A stretch of 64,000 nucleotides of DNA from Ignavibacteriae bacterium HGW-Ignavibacteriae-1 (lineage in GTDB: Bacteria; Bacteroidota; Ignavibacteria; Kapaibacteriales; UBA2268). Below, piece by piece: positions 44,778 to 55,641 of the stretch. Made by a program: the position numbers and the translations under genes. Under the pieces are notes generated by a model, which searched no databases, was not told where the DNA came from, and was given only the letters and a program-made list of their open reading frames with translations. The stretch is taken from positions 124,001-188,000 of the forward strand of contig PGYU01000006.1 of NCBI GenBank assembly GCA_002839825.1, read 5' to 3'. The stretch's first letter is position 1. Each line of letters starts with the position of its first letter.

Positions 44778-44929
44778 TAATAACTTAACTCTCATTTAAC
44801 AAATCTAGAAATATGCCTTTAATTGATGCTTTTTTTAAAACAAATTACGAATTTGCTTTTTTATTTATGCCAAAAAGCATATCTTAGCAAATCTTTTTTT
44901 TTGTTATTTTAAAACTAAGCTCTATTTGG

Positions 44930-44946
44930 TAATGCACAGTGCATTA
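44930..44946. promoter_or_regulatory. Palindrome in the 304-bp gap before the giant gene
   Basis: TAATGCA-CAG-TGCATTA, a perfect 7-bp dyad 73 bp upstream of the 2097-aa gene, followed by TTTTT. It could be an operator or a small terminator. The gap 44715-45018 otherwise holds the ppdK terminator and T-rich DNA (a TTTTTTTTTG run near 44894) with no ORF. Confidence 0.35.
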
Positions 44947-45018
44947 TTTTTCCTTGTTGGACTAAGAATTTCTTTAATAATATAGATTGTATGTAAAATT
45001 AATTATTCGAGGTTTATT

Positions 45019-48000
45019 ATGAAAAAAATCTTTACAAGATTTTTGATTTTCCTTTTCGCATTTACAATATATGTCCAGCAAGCTGAAGCAAAAGTTGAAA
45101 TCGGCACTGCCGAATACACAACATTATCTGCCGCTTTTACAGCCATTAATAATGGTACTCATACAGGCAATATTGTTGCTAAAATCACCGGTGATATTTC
45201 AGAATCTGCTAGGGCGATATTGAATGCATCCGGTCAAGGAAGTGCTGATTATAATTCAGTTGTGATTTATCCGACCGGCAATTATAAGATTTCCGGTAAT
45301 CAAGCTACTGCACTTATCGAATTACGTGGTGCTGATGACGTTACTTTCGATGGTCGCCAGAATCAATCAGGAACAACAAATAGCTTAACAATCGAAAACA
45401 TTTCTACTTCCTCAAGTACCACTGTTATATGGTTAGATAGTAATACTGCCGGGGGTGGCGGTGCATCGAATAATACTATCCGAAACATTAATATTGTCGG
45501 TGGTTCACTGACTACTTCATACGGCATAGTAACCGGTTCTAGCTCATCATTGACAACCGCGGGTGCAGGCAATGACAATAATACGATTGCATACTGCACA
45601 TTCAAAAAACTCTACTATGGCATAAGATCATATGGCTTGTCAACCGGCAGATCCAAAAACTTAAAGATTTACGGGAATCAAATGGGTTCATCTGACCCAT
45701 CAGAAACTGTAGCTACGTACGGTATGTATATTTATTATACAGATGGTGCTGAAATTTACGATAATACTTTAGATAAACTAACTAGCACCAGTACAGTTTA
45801 TGGTCTTTACTTCTACTATGGCAATGAATCAAAAATTTACAACAATACATTTTCCAATTTCAAATCAGGGTCATCAATGTACGTATTCTATATGTTACAA
45901 AGCCCTTACACAGAATTCTATGGTAATAAAGTTGAAAATATGAATTCAGGTGGACTAATTTATAATTGTTATCTCAGCACCGGTAATTATTCTAAATTTT
46001 ACGATAATTCCATCAAGAATATAGTAGCGAACGGTTCAATGTATGGATACTATTGCTCCTCCAACCAATACGGAGAGGTCTATAACAATCAAATTGACAA
46101 TATTACAACAACCGGCTTAGCCTACTTATATTATAACACAAGTTGTCCTTATATGATTATTGAAGACAATAGGGCTACTAATGTTTACAATGCAAGTACA
46201 ATGTACGGAGTTTATTTAAGTTCGGGTACTGAAGGAGTTGTACAAAGAAATTATTTTGATAATTTAATGAATTCAAGTGGCACTTCTTATGGTCTTTATC
46301 TAAGTAGTTGCAGCAAGGCAAAAGTGCTTAATAATCGCATAGGCAATCAAACGGCAACAACTTATTCTTATGGGATTTATTTTACGACCGTTGCTGATGC
46401 CGAAGTTTTTAATAATGAAATTTTCGGTCTTACTGCAAATGGTTCAAGTACCACAGGAGCATGGGGAATATTTATTGCGGGTACATCAAGTAATACCAAA
46501 ATCATCAATAACACAATTGCAAATATTCGAACAACCCAATGGAGTACAACCGGTACAACTACAAACCCATTTGGAATAGCTATTTCAGGTGGTACCGGAT
46601 ACAAAATTTGGCATAATAGTGTTCAACTTACCGGCAAACAAGTCGAAATTGGCACGACAGGCACACTTTCGGCTTGCTTAATGCTATCATCTACATCAGT
46701 CAACACAATTGATTTAAGAAATAATCTGTTTTCCAACACTCTCGAAGGATTGTCCGGTTCGCGCTCATTCTGTGTTTACCTTTCAAGTTCAAGTAATTTG
46801 AGCAACTCTACATTGGATTACAATAACTATTATGCAGGTGGTACATATGGCATGATCGGGTACTTAAATTCCGATATTTCAAATTTATCAGGATGGCAAT
46901 CAGCTACTTCTCGTGAATCTAACTCATCAAATTATTTCACAGAGTTTAACTCAATTAATAATAACTCACCGGTTCCCGGTTCAGAAGTAATTGGTCAAGG
47001 TACCGGAATAAGTGAAGTTGTATATGATATTACAGGAGTACAACGTTCGGCTACCAATCCGACTCCCGGCGCATACGAAAAAGCCGCCGACCTTTTGGGT
47101 CCGGAAATTGTATTTGAAAAGCTTGCTCCAACAACAAGTACAGACAACAGAGTACTTGTAGCAACTATTACTGATTATACTGCAGTCAACAAAACGTCTT
47201 CTGCACCAAGGCTATATTACAGAGCTATCAAAAATACTAATGCCTGGGTGGGCAATAGTTCATCTCAAGACGGATGGAAATACGCAACTGCTACAATAAA
47301 TGGTGATGAATATTCATTTACCTTGGATTACAACAAAATTTATGATGGTATAGAGATTGGTGATGTTTACGAATACTTTATTGTTGCCCAAGATATTGCA
47401 CCGACTGGAAACATTGGTGTATCTAAGGGCTTTTTCTCGGTCAATCCTACTTCTACAAGTCTAACAGCCGAAAACTTCCCATTCTATGACCCTGATAACT
47501 TCAAGGTAGCAGAAGCAATCGAAGGAGAAATTACAGTAGGTAGCGGTTCCGGTAAAGATTATGCTACTCTAACCGATGCCGGTGGAGTATTCGAGTATTT
47601 AAATAGCGGTATTTTGACAGGCGATGTAGAAGTCATCATCTCTACCGATATTCCTGAGTCAGGAACTATTGCACTCGGGAAATTATTATACGAAGGAGCC
47701 GAATATTATAACGTCACATTCAAACCAAGTGAAGCTAAAGTAAAAAGACTTTCGGGCGCTCTTGCAAGTGGGTCTATAATTTCGTTAGTCGGTGCAAGTT
47801 ATGTAACTTTCGACGGAAGTTATGACGGAGAAGGTCGTTATCTCGAAATTACCAACCAACAGACTTCCGGATATAATGCTGCGATTGCTATAGGTAGTGG
47901 TGGTGCTATGTTAGATGGAGGTAAATTCGTTACAATTCAAAATTGTGTAATCTTCAACAACTATATTTTGAGCACATCCGGCTCATTCGGCATAATAGTG

Positions 48001-51000
48001 ACAGATGGAGCAATAACAACGAGTGCTTCAAGCCCTGGTGTGAATAATTTAACTATACGTAATAATGAAATATACAAATCTTCATACGGAATTGTTGCTG
48101 CCGGTTCCTCATCAAGTTCGTTACAAAATCTGTTGATTGAAAACAATGAAATAGGTTCAACAACTACCGGTAGTGAGATTTCCGTCAAAGGTCTAGATAT
48201 AACTTATACTGATAATGTTGTAATTCGTGGGAATAAAATATTTAATTTTACTACTGCTTACAGTACCACACGTACCGGAATTGAAATAACCGGTTCGACA
48301 TCAACTAACGCCCTTATCGAAAATAATATAATTTATGGAATGAAGCAAACTGCATCAAGCACAGTTGGTTGTTACGGTATTAACATCTTAGGTGGAACGG
48401 GTCATAGTATTGTTAATAATTATATATCTGATATCACAACAAGCCGAATGAGTTCAACCTCTACCACAGGAAATCCGTTCGGTATTCGTGTTGGTTCAGG
48501 CTCCGGTCACAAGATTTGGCACAATACAATTATTATGAAGGGTAGTCAAGCAGCAGCAGGTACTACTCCATCACTCACAGCGAATATTATATTTTCATCT
48601 TCATATTTGAATAACGATGTAAGAGGAAATATACTTCACAACTCAATTTCGGGTGTTAACGGTACAAGCTCGTTTAATATATTTTTGTATAGCACAAGTA
48701 ACCTTACAAACGTATTGAGCATACTTGATCATAATAATTATACAATCGGCGGTGACCATGGTAAGTATGGCGGATACGGCACTTCATATCCTTTCTCAAA
48801 TGTTGCTACAACTTTGACAGCATGGAAAAATATGACCGGAAAAGATGTAAACTCATTCTCCGTTACAACATATCATATTGGTGATACAGATATGCACTTA
48901 AATAGCAGTAGTGTTGGTAACACCAACCTTATGATTCCAAGAATGGATGATGTTCTATATGATTCCGATGGTGAGCTTCGCAAAGGTTCGACCTATGTTG
49001 GCGCTGACGAGGTTATCGCTTATTTGAACATGACAGAGGACAACACTCTAACTCCTGAATACAATGTGTATTGTGTAAATGATCCGCTCACAATGACATT
49101 TGATTTCGATTTGGAATTTGGAGATAAGATAACTAGAGATGGCTTATCAAGTGTTGATATTGTTTGGTTTAAAAATAATTATGGTATAACTGATGCAAAA
49201 TCTAAGAAATTGGAATTTGAGTCACTTGAAATGTCAGATTCTGCAACATATTATGCCAGAGCGAAGTTTATGGATGTTGAATTGATAACTAAATCACATC
49301 ATGTCATTGTTGAAACTCCTATAGCATTTGATTTGCAACCCAAAGATGAAGATGTCTGTTCTACAGATCCACAATTGCTAATCCAAACCCTTCCAACGGG
49401 CAATATTTACGGTTATCAATGGGAATTTAGAAAGCTGGGAACAAGCACCTATATCCCAATGCCGGGTGAAACAAGTCCTGAAGTACAACTTGATTTGAAT
49501 GATCCTGAATCAGCTATCGGTCATTACAGATTGGAAGTTACGGGACCCGGAAATTGCGGACCAGAAATAGTATATTCTGATGTAAGTTTTGTAAATATTT
49601 CTGACCCACTCGAAAATGCTCAATTGGAGTACGAAGGCGATTTGACTTACATTTGCAAAGATGAAAGTATTGCAATTCATGCAACCGGTGATGGTACAAT
49701 TTTCGGTTACCAATGGCAAAAGAGTACAGGAACAGGATTTATTGACCTTAGTCTTTCCGAATATCCAACTGCCAATACTCATACACTTGTGATGACTAAT
49801 ATGAAGCCGGACGAATCAGCCGATTATCGTTGTATGATTTTAGGTAGCACTACTTGTGGTACACCACTTGTTCCGACTCCTTCTACTGCAGTCAAAGTAT
49901 GGGATTTCTTCGCAATTGAAGAGCATCCGGAAAGTCAGGTTGTTTGTGCAGGCGAAGAAGTTACACTCAAAGTATTTGCCGAAGGAACAATTTATGGATT
50001 CCAATGGTTAAGAAATGGGGTTGAAATTAGTACTGAAGAAAACTTTTATGCTGACAAACGTGTTTTGATACTACCGAATGTTGAATATGACAATTCCGGT
50101 ATTTACCAATGTCTTTTGACTGTAGAAGATTGCGCCGGTAAAAAAACCGTGATTTCAAATCCTGCTGCAGTTTATGTAGCAACTCCAACGGAATTTACTA
50201 GAAAGCCTACCACGCAATCTGTTATGCTTGGCAATTCAATTAATTGGGTAGTCAGATCTCACTTAAACGGTGCTCCACCTGAATTCGAACCTAAAGTTCA
50301 GTGGTTCAGAGGAAGTCAACAATTATTAGAATCGCCAAGATTCATTGGTACAAAATCTAACAGTCTGATAATAGATAATATCCAAGATTCAGACTACGGT
50401 GATGATTATTGGGTAGTAGTTTATGGTTTGTGTGGAAATGATACAGTTCGTAACTTTGGATTACTCAAATCTGAATTCAGCATAACTGCTCAACCTACCG
50501 GTGCTTCAGTTTGTCAAGGTGAATTTGTTAGCTTTAGTGTCTCGGCATCATCCTCGACAGGTGAACCAATTTCGTACAGATGGTACAAAGACGGTGTTGC
50601 ATTGCTCGACAATGCAGATTACGTGGGTTCGCATACAAACACATTGACAATAAACAATTCAAGAGCTGAACTCAATGGTGATTACTATTGCGAAGTTAAA
50701 GTCCCATCTTCACAATTTGGACTATACTCTTATACAGCTATATTAGAAGTCACTGACTTACCTGCTATAACTAAAGATTTGGAACTGATAGTTAATTTAG
50801 AAGTTGGTGACAATTTGATACTCGAAGTTGAAACTACAGGTACCGACCTGATTTACCAATGGTATTTCGATACAGAAGCAATCCCAAGTGCAAACGAAGC
50901 ATCTTATTCGATTGAATCAGTAGATGAATCTAATTCAGGTAATTACTATGTAGTGATATTGAATGCTTGCGGTGAGGTTACTTCCGAAATATCAGTAGTT

Positions 51001-51312
51001 AACGTAACAACATCAACAAGTGACGTTACTAATCAAATGAAAGACGGTTACTCACTTGGTGCAGCCGTTCCTAACCCTGTAAATGCATCTTCGGTGATTT
51101 CTTACGAAGTTGCCACTGACGGATTTGTTGAAATCGTCCTGATTGACCAATTAGGTGTCGAAGTCGCAAAACTTGTCAACACAAGGCTTGCAGGCGGTGA
51201 GTACCAACTTAATATTGATGCTAACGCATTGCGTCTGACTTCAGGAGTTTACTCCGTAGTCATGAGAGCAAACGGTGTTCAGTTGATTCAACGTATAGCA
51301 GTAGTAAAATAA
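45019..51312 (+). CDS. Giant T9SS protein with two parallel beta-helices and Ig-like repeats
   Basis: 2097 aa, signal peptide to about residue 24. Region about 30-690 is a right-handed parallel beta-helix (pectate-lyase/NosD-like NN-ladders such as IYNNTFSNF, IYDNTLDKL). A small beta domain (about 693-830) follows, then a second helix (about 835-1330) starting GSGSGKDYATLTDAGG, which is an internal duplication of the first: both contain TxNPFGI...G-KIWHN...and a LDxNNY close. Six Ig-like repeats (about 1345-2000, each with YQW/FQWLRN and SGxYxC) end in a T9SS type A sorting domain (GAAVPNPVNASSVISYEV ... IAVVK). Surface adhesion or glycan binding is likely; no catalytic residues are evident. 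Confidence 0.85.
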   Translation: MKKIFTRFLIFLFAFTIYVQQAEAKVEIGTAEYTTLSAAFTAINNGTHTGNIVAKITGDISESARAILNASGQGSADYNSVVIYPTGNYKISGNQATALIELRGADDVTFDGRQNQSGTTNSLTIENISTSSSTTVIWLDSNTAGGGGASNNTIRNINIVGGSLTTSYGIVTGSSSSLTTAGAGNDNNTIAYCTFKKLYYGIRSYGLSTGRSKNLKIYGNQMGSSDPSETVATYGMYIYYTDGAEIYDNTLDKLTSTSTVYGLYFYYGNESKIYNNTFSNFKSGSSMYVFYMLQSPYTEFYGNKVENMNSGGLIYNCYLSTGNYSKFYDNSIKNIVANGSMYGYYCSSNQYGEVYNNQIDNITTTGLAYLYYNTSCPYMIIEDNRATNVYNASTMYGVYLSSGTEGVVQRNYFDNLMNSSGTSYGLYLSSCSKAKVLNNRIGNQTATTYSYGIYFTTVADAEVFNNEIFGLTANGSSTTGAWGIFIAGTSSNTKIINNTIANIRTTQWSTTGTTTNPFGIAISGGTGYKIWHNSVQLTGKQVEIGTTGTLSACLMLSSTSVNTIDLRNNLFSNTLEGLSGSRSFCVYLSSSSNLSNSTLDYNNYYAGGTYGMIGYLNSDISNLSGWQSATSRESNSSNYFTEFNSINNNSPVPGSEVIGQGTGISEVVYDITGVQRSATNPTPGAYEKAADLLGPEIVFEKLAPTTSTDNRVLVATITDYTAVNKTSSAPRLYYRAIKNTNAWVGNSSSQDGWKYATATINGDEYSFTLDYNKIYDGIEIGDVYEYFIVAQDIAPTGNIGVSKGFFSVNPTSTSLTAENFPFYDPDNFKVAEAIEGEITVGSGSGKDYATLTDAGGVFEYLNSGILTGDVEVIISTDIPESGTIALGKLLYEGAEYYNVTFKPSEAKVKRLSGALASGSIISLVGASYVTFDGSYDGEGRYLEITNQQTSGYNAAIAIGSGGAMLDGGKFVTIQNCVIFNNYILSTSGSFGIIVTDGAITTSASSPGVNNLTIRNNEIYKSSYGIVAAGSSSSSLQNLLIENNEIGSTTTGSEISVKGLDITYTDNVVIRGNKIFNFTTAYSTTRTGIEITGSTSTNALIENNIIYGMKQTASSTVGCYGINILGGTGHSIVNNYISDITTSRMSSTSTTGNPFGIRVGSGSGHKIWHNTIIMKGSQAAAGTTPSLTANIIFSSSYLNNDVRGNILHNSISGVNGTSSFNIFLYSTSNLTNVLSILDHNNYTIGGDHGKYGGYGTSYPFSNVATTLTAWKNMTGKDVNSFSVTTYHIGDTDMHLNSSSVGNTNLMIPRMDDVLYDSDGELRKGSTYVGADEVIAYLNMTEDNTLTPEYNVYCVNDPLTMTFDFDLEFGDKITRDGLSSVDIVWFKNNYGITDAKSKKLEFESLEMSDSATYYARAKFMDVELITKSHHVIVETPIAFDLQPKDEDVCSTDPQLLIQTLPTGNIYGYQWEFRKLGTSTYIPMPGETSPEVQLDLNDPESAIGHYRLEVTGPGNCGPEIVYSDVSFVNISDPLENAQLEYEGDLTYICKDESIAIHATGDGTIFGYQWQKSTGTGFIDLSLSEYPTANTHTLVMTNMKPDESADYRCMILGSTTCGTPLVPTPSTAVKVWDFFAIEEHPESQVVCAGEEVTLKVFAEGTIYGFQWLRNGVEISTEENFYADKRVLILPNVEYDNSGIYQCLLTVEDCAGKKTVISNPAAVYVATPTEFTRKPTTQSVMLGNSINWVVRSHLNGAPPEFEPKVQWFRGSQQLLESPRFIGTKSNSLIIDNIQDSDYGDDYWVVVYGLCGNDTVRNFGLLKSEFSITAQPTGASVCQGEFVSFSVSASSSTGEPISYRWYKDGVALLDNADYVGSHTNTLTINNSRAELNGDYYCEVKVPSSQFGLYSYTAILEVTDLPAITKDLELIVNLEVGDNLILEVETTGTDLIYQWYFDTEAIPSANEASYSIESVDESNSGNYYVVILNACGEVTSEISVVNVTTSTSDVTNQMKDGYSLGAAVPNPVNASSVISYEVATDGFVEIVLIDQLGVEVAKLVNTRLAGGEYQLNIDANALRLTSGVYSVVMRANGVQLIQRIAVVK

Positions 51313-51335
51313 AACTATAATTTATAGTATTTTTT

Positions 51336-51369
51336 AGAGCCGGCTCGAATGAGTCGGCTCTTTTTTTTT
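51336..51369 (+). terminator. Intrinsic terminator after the giant gene
   Basis: AGAGCCGGCTC-GAAT-GAGTCGGCTCT (11 bp with one G-T pair) followed by nine T. The track start of lepA falls inside this hairpin, which supports the later lepA start. Confidence 0.92.
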
Positions 51370-51477
51370 GTAAATAATAAATCTCAAAATACTCTAATCA
51401 AAATTGAACTGTTTCGTCTAAGAAAAACTATAGTAAGTCTGAAAAATATTTCAATTAGATATTCAATAAAGAAATTA

Positions 51478-53295
51478 ATGAGCGCAACTCCCTTAGAACT
51501 TTTTAGAAATTTTTGTATTATTGCACATATTGACCATGGCAAATCAACATTGGCAGACCGTTTGCTTGAAATGACCGGCAGAGTTAGCAAGCGAGAAATG
51601 GTTATGAACCAAATCTTAGATGATAACCCTCTCGAGCAAGAACGCGGCATTACAATTAAATTGCACGCCATCCAAATGGACTACAAAGCCGAGGACGGCA
51701 AAACATATATTTTGAATTTGATTGATACTCCCGGTCACGTTGACTTTACATACGAAGTTTCTCGTTCGCTCGCTGCATGCGAAGGCGCTCTGTTAATCGT
51801 TGACGCCACTCAAGGCATTGAAGCTCAAACCATAAGCAATCTTTATCTCGCGCTTGGAAATGATTTGGAAATTATTCCTGTCTTGAACAAAATTGATTTA
51901 CCGAGTGCCATAACTACAGTGGATGACGTCAAACAGCAAGTAATGGAACTCATTGGTTGTGGCGAAGACGAAATCTTGCTTGCATCTGCAAAACAGGGTA
52001 TTGGCATTCATGAAATGTTGGAAGCGATTGTTAAACGCATCCCACCTCCAAAAGGCGACCCAAATGCACCTCTGAAAGCTTTGATTTATGATTCGATTTA
52101 TGATGCTTATCGTGGCGTAATCGTAAATGTTCGTGTTTTCGAGGGAACTTTACGCGAAAATGAAAAAGTCTTGTTTATGGCTTCCAATAAAGTTTACGAA
52201 ACAGAAGAAGTCGGTATTTTGTATATGACTCGCCACAGAACAAAAGAACTTTCTGCGGGAAATGTAGGATATTTTACAGCAAGCATCAGAGATTTACATG
52301 ATACCAAAGCCGGTGATACGGTTACATATTTCAAAAATCAATGCGTCGGAGCTATCGAGGGATTTCAAGTCGTTAAGCCTATGGTATTTTCGGGTATCTA
52401 TCCTGCGGATGCCGATGATTTCGAAAATTTACGCGAAGCTTTGGACAAACTAGTTCTGAATGATTCTGCAATTACTTACGAACCCGAATCATCTAATGCA
52501 CTCGGATTCGGCTTCAGATGCGGATTCTTAGGTCTTTTGCACATGGAAATTGTCCAAGAAAGGCTCGAACGCGAATTCAACCAGACAATTGTTACCACAG
52601 TTCCCAACGTACGATATAAAGTAATAAAAACCAACGGTGATATTGTTTTTGTTGACAATCCGGCAGAATTACCCAAACTCGGCGAAATTGAAGAACTTCA
52701 AGAACCTTACATCAAGGCTCAAACCCTCACACCAAATGATTATGTTGGCAATATCATGAAGTTGTGTATGGATAGAAGAGGTGTGCTAACCAATCAAATT
52801 TATCTGTCCGCAACACGTGTTGACATTCAATGGGAATTGCCATTGGCTGAAGTTGTATTCGATTTTTACGACAAACTGAAATCAATCACTCGTGGCTATG
52901 CTTCGCTTGATTATGAATTCATGGAATATCGCAAAGGAGATTTGGTCAAACTTGACATTATGCTCAACGGCGAACCTGTTGATGCTTTGTCGGCAATTGT
53001 TCATAGAGTAAAGGCTTATGATTGGGGTAAAAAATTATGCGACAAACTTAAGGATTTAATCCCAAGGCAAATGTTCGAAGTAGTGATTCAAGCATCAATT
53101 GGGCAAAAAGTTATTGCTCGCTCGACTGTGAAAGCATTGCGTAAAAATGTAACTGCCAAATGCTATGGTGGCGACATTTCTCGTAAACGTAAATTACTCG
53201 AGAAACAAAAAGCAGGTAAAAAACGTATGAAACAAGTAGGGAGTATTGAAATTCCGCAAGAAGCATTTTTGGCTGTACTCAGCATTGACAATTAA
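51478..53295 (+). CDS. lepA: Elongation factor 4 (LepA)
   Basis: A translational GTPase that back-translocates stalled ribosomes. I start at the ATG at 51478 ([12 protein letters not shown]), 605 aa; the 43 extra track codons start in the preceding terminator and are not family-like. G1 [10 protein letters not shown]2 [10 protein letters not shown]3 DTPGHVDF and G4 NKID are all present; domain II, III and V follow, and the C-terminal LepA-specific domain ends with [21 protein letters not shown]. It leads an operon with lepB (26 bp), as in many bacteria. Confidence 0.97.
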   Translation: MSATPLELFRNFCIIAHIDHGKSTLADRLLEMTGRVSKREMVMNQILDDNPLEQERGITIKLHAIQMDYKAEDGKTYILNLIDTPGHVDFTYEVSRSLAACEGALLIVDATQGIEAQTISNLYLALGNDLEIIPVLNKIDLPSAITTVDDVKQQVMELIGCGEDEILLASAKQGIGIHEMLEAIVKRIPPPKGDPNAPLKALIYDSIYDAYRGVIVNVRVFEGTLRENEKVLFMASNKVYETEEVGILYMTRHRTKELSAGNVGYFTASIRDLHDTKAGDTVTYFKNQCVGAIEGFQVVKPMVFSGIYPADADDFENLREALDKLVLNDSAITYEPESSNALGFGFRCGFLGLLHMEIVQERLEREFNQTIVTTVPNVRYKVIKTNGDIVFVDNPAELPKLGEIEELQEPYIKAQTLTPNDYVGNIMKLCMDRRGVLTNQIYLSATRVDIQWELPLAEVVFDFYDKLKSITRGYASLDYEFMEYRKGDLVKLDIMLNGEPVDALSAIVHRVKAYDWGKKLCDKLKDLIPRQMFEVVIQASIGQKVIARSTVKALRKNVTAKCYGGDISRKRKLLEKQKAGKKRMKQVGSIEIPQEAFLAVLSIDN

Positions 53296-53321
53296 TTTTA
53301 AGATTATAAATACAAAAAGCA

Positions 53322-54233
53322 ATGGATATCAAGAAATATTTCGCTAAGACTGCGAAACCGGCTAAGAAAAAACCCGAAACTTTTCAAGAGAGTTTGATTT
53401 CCTGGGTGAAAACCATTTTAGGTGCTATTATTGTTGTGATGATTATTAATGGTGCTGCAGTAGCATCTTTCGTTGTTCCGACAGGTTCGATGGAAAATAC
53501 CGTAATGACAGGAGATTTTCTTTTTGTCAATAAATTTATTTACGGTCCGACTACACCTCAACTAATCCCATTTTTGAATATCCCCTTGCCATTCTATAAA
53601 TTTCCCGGATTGAAAGACCCCGAGAAAGGAGATGTCATTGTATTTATTTATCCGGGTGACCGCGACGAAGTAAAGCCTGCGGATTTTGTTTATTATTTGA
53701 AACGTTGTGTAGCTGTCGCCGGCGATACTATTTCAATTGTAAACAAGCAATTAATCGTAAATGGTTCAGAGGTTCCACTTCCCGAATTTGGCAAATATGA
53801 TAGAGAACTGCCAATTTACCCTGGTGATAAATTGCGGACATTTCCTCCCGGATTGGGATTCACACGCGATAATTGGGGACCGGTAAGAATTCCGAAAAAA
53901 GGCGATGTAGTTGAGCTTAGTCCTGAAAATATTCGTGAATGGGAAGTGCTTATTGCACGCGAAGGACACGAAGTGGCATCAACGGCAAGCGGTATTTTGA
54001 TTGATGGCAACTCTGTTTCAACATATACAGTAGAGCGTGATTATTGCTTCGGGCTTGGCGACAATCGCGACAATAGTCTCGACAGCCGCTACTGGGGCTA
54101 TATTCCTTATGATAATGTAATTGGCACTCCAATGATTGTTTATTGGTCATGGGATACAAATATCCCTTTATCTAAAATAGTTGACAAATTCGGCTCGGTT
54201 CGATTACCAAGAATTGGCACAATTATCAAATGA
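53322..54233 (+). CDS. lepB: Signal peptidase I
   Basis: A 303-aa membrane serine protease that removes Sec signal peptides outside the inner membrane. A Lys-rich cytoplasmic segment, one membrane helix (about 27-50), then catalytic Ser56 in VPTGSMENTV, Lys127 in YYLKRCVAVAGD and box E GDNRDNSLDSRYWG. Large insertions between boxes are common in Bacteroidetes enzymes. Its stop overlaps the next signal peptidase gene by four bases. Confidence 0.96.
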   Translation: MDIKKYFAKTAKPAKKKPETFQESLISWVKTILGAIIVVMIINGAAVASFVVPTGSMENTVMTGDFLFVNKFIYGPTTPQLIPFLNIPLPFYKFPGLKDPEKGDVIVFIYPGDRDEVKPADFVYYLKRCVAVAGDTISIVNKQLIVNGSEVPLPEFGKYDRELPIYPGDKLRTFPPGLGFTRDNWGPVRIPKKGDVVELSPENIREWEVLIAREGHEVASTASGILIDGNSVSTYTVERDYCFGLGDNRDNSLDSRYWGYIPYDNVIGTPMIVYWSWDTNIPLSKIVDKFGSVRLPRIGTIIK

Positions 54234-55012
54234 TGAGCGATTCGGAACTAAAGGTTTTGCCTCAAAAAAAAAACTCACTTCGAGTTGTACTATCTGCATT
54301 TTTTGAAGTCCTGATTCTGATTCTTTTCGTCACTTTTTTGCTCAGATTTACAACTCTCGAATTCCTGAAAACCGAATCTGATTCGATGTCGCCCACTTTA
54401 AATAAGGGTGACCACGTGCTGATGAGTCGGCTCGGGTATTATTTTGGATTGGGCTCTATAATTCCTTTCACTACGCTCGAAAACCCGCTTAAGTTTGCAC
54501 TTTGGTACAAAGAACCTTCCAGAGGCGATGTGATAGTATTTCGTGACGAGGATTACGAAGGCGATTTCAAAGCTATAAGATATGTAACGAAAAAAGTAGA
54601 TGCAATTCCCGGAGATACTGTCAATTACCAGCATTTCGAAGGGAGGACAACTTTCAATCTCTTACGATTGGAAGAATTTGAAGACCACTATAAAAAAGCA
54701 ACACTACCTGCAAAGGGTACCGAAATCAAGTATAGTTCGGTGAATTCAGACTTTTATATTTCCTTGATGCGTTCCGAAAATGAATCTGTGTTCGATACCG
54801 GAAAGGATTTCCTTGTCAATGGCAAATCATCAAATTCCTATATTTTCAAGAACTCATATTATTTCGTAACAGGCGAGAACTACAGCAAAAGCTATGATTC
54901 GCGTTACTTTGGTCCTATTTCCTCCGAACGAATTGAGGGCAAAGTCTTATTCCGCTACTTTTCAGAAAATTCAGACGATGGTATTTCGTTTTTGAATTTT
55001 AAATGGCTCTAA
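54230..55012 (+). CDS. Second, divergent signal peptidase I-like protein
   Basis: A 260-aa S26-family protein with one membrane helix (about 18-40). Ser52 (ESDSMSPTL) and a Lys in YVTKKVDAIPGD (Lys121 aligns with the base) are kept. Box E has drifted to GENYSKSYDSRYFG, losing the GDNRDNS pattern. It overlaps lepB by four bases and the DUF2459 gene by ten. It could be a paralogue with a special substrate or a chaperone-like form; activity is plausible because the dyad is intact. Confidence 0.85.
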   Translation: MMSDSELKVLPQKKNSLRVVLSAFFEVLILILFVTFLLRFTTLEFLKTESDSMSPTLNKGDHVLMSRLGYYFGLGSIIPFTTLENPLKFALWYKEPSRGDVIVFRDEDYEGDFKAIRYVTKKVDAIPGDTVNYQHFEGRTTFNLLRLEEFEDHYKKATLPAKGTEIKYSSVNSDFYISLMRSENESVFDTGKDFLVNGKSSNSYIFKNSYYFVTGENYSKSYDSRYFGPISSERIEGKVLFRYFSENSDDGISFLNFKWL

Positions 55013-55641
55013 TATCATTCATCATAAAATCAACATTGCTCCTTTGTTGCCTGCAAGTCGGATACATATTCGCATCCGATAGTGTTGATGTTTATATTAT
55101 CAATTATCATTACCACACAGGCGTTATTGTCCCGACTGATTCACTTGTTTTGTCTAAATTGAAAGTAGGCGAACATTTCAAGGAATATCAAAAAATTGAT
55201 ATTGGTTGGGGAGATGCAGATTTTTATCAAATTACCGGATTTGATTTGTATATGGGAGCTAAAGCACTGCTAATGCCAACTCCGAGCGTTCTTCGATTTG
55301 AAGGAATGAATTATCCGGTTACGTCTATGCCCGAGAATTTCGACTTCATTGTTCTACTAAAATTTTCGCGAGACAAGTTCAACAAAATGATTGAACTTGT
55401 TAATCAATCATTCGATTTAGATGATTACGGTAAAATTCAAAAAGCGTCAGAGCAATACTCGGGCAAGGTGCAATTCTACTTTTCCAACGAAAAATATCAT
55501 ACATTCAACACATGCAATACTTGGGTAGCGCGGTTGTTGCGAGATTCAGGATTCGACATCTCGACTTTTATGGTAATAACCGAGTATGATTTATATACTC
55601 GTCTCAAGAAAATCGGAAAGCTAATCAAAGCCCTTAATTAG
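55003..55641 (+). CDS. DUF2459 family protein
   Basis: A 212-aa protein with an N-terminal signal or anchor. YHTGVIVPTDSL near residue 40, WGDADFY, the LLMPTPSVLRF segment and CNTWVARLLRDSG near 170 are the DUF2459 (TIGR02117) signatures. The His and Cys in these blocks hint at a cysteine-peptidase-like active site, but no activity is known to me. It overlaps the second signal peptidase by ten bases and runs eight bases into the convergent DUF3108 gene. Confidence 0.8.
   Translation: MALISFIIKSTLLLCCLQVGYIFASDSVDVYIINYHYHTGVIVPTDSLVLSKLKVGEHFKEYQKIDIGWGDADFYQITGFDLYMGAKALLMPTPSVLRFEGMNYPVTSMPENFDFIVLLKFSRDKFNKMIELVNQSFDLDDYGKIQKASEQYSGKVQFYFSNEKYHTFNTCNTWVARLLRDSGFDISTFMVITEYDLYTRLKKIGKLIKALN

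Noticed and set aside
45019-51312. CRISPR-like or tandem DNA repeat in the Ser/Thr-rich coding region
   Set aside because: Repetition is at protein level with diverged codons; no regular direct repeats with spacers.
51349-51477. 43-codon N-terminal extension of lepA in the ORF track
   Set aside because: It begins inside a strong intrinsic terminator and does not resemble EF4; the family start is [12 protein letters not shown] at 51478.
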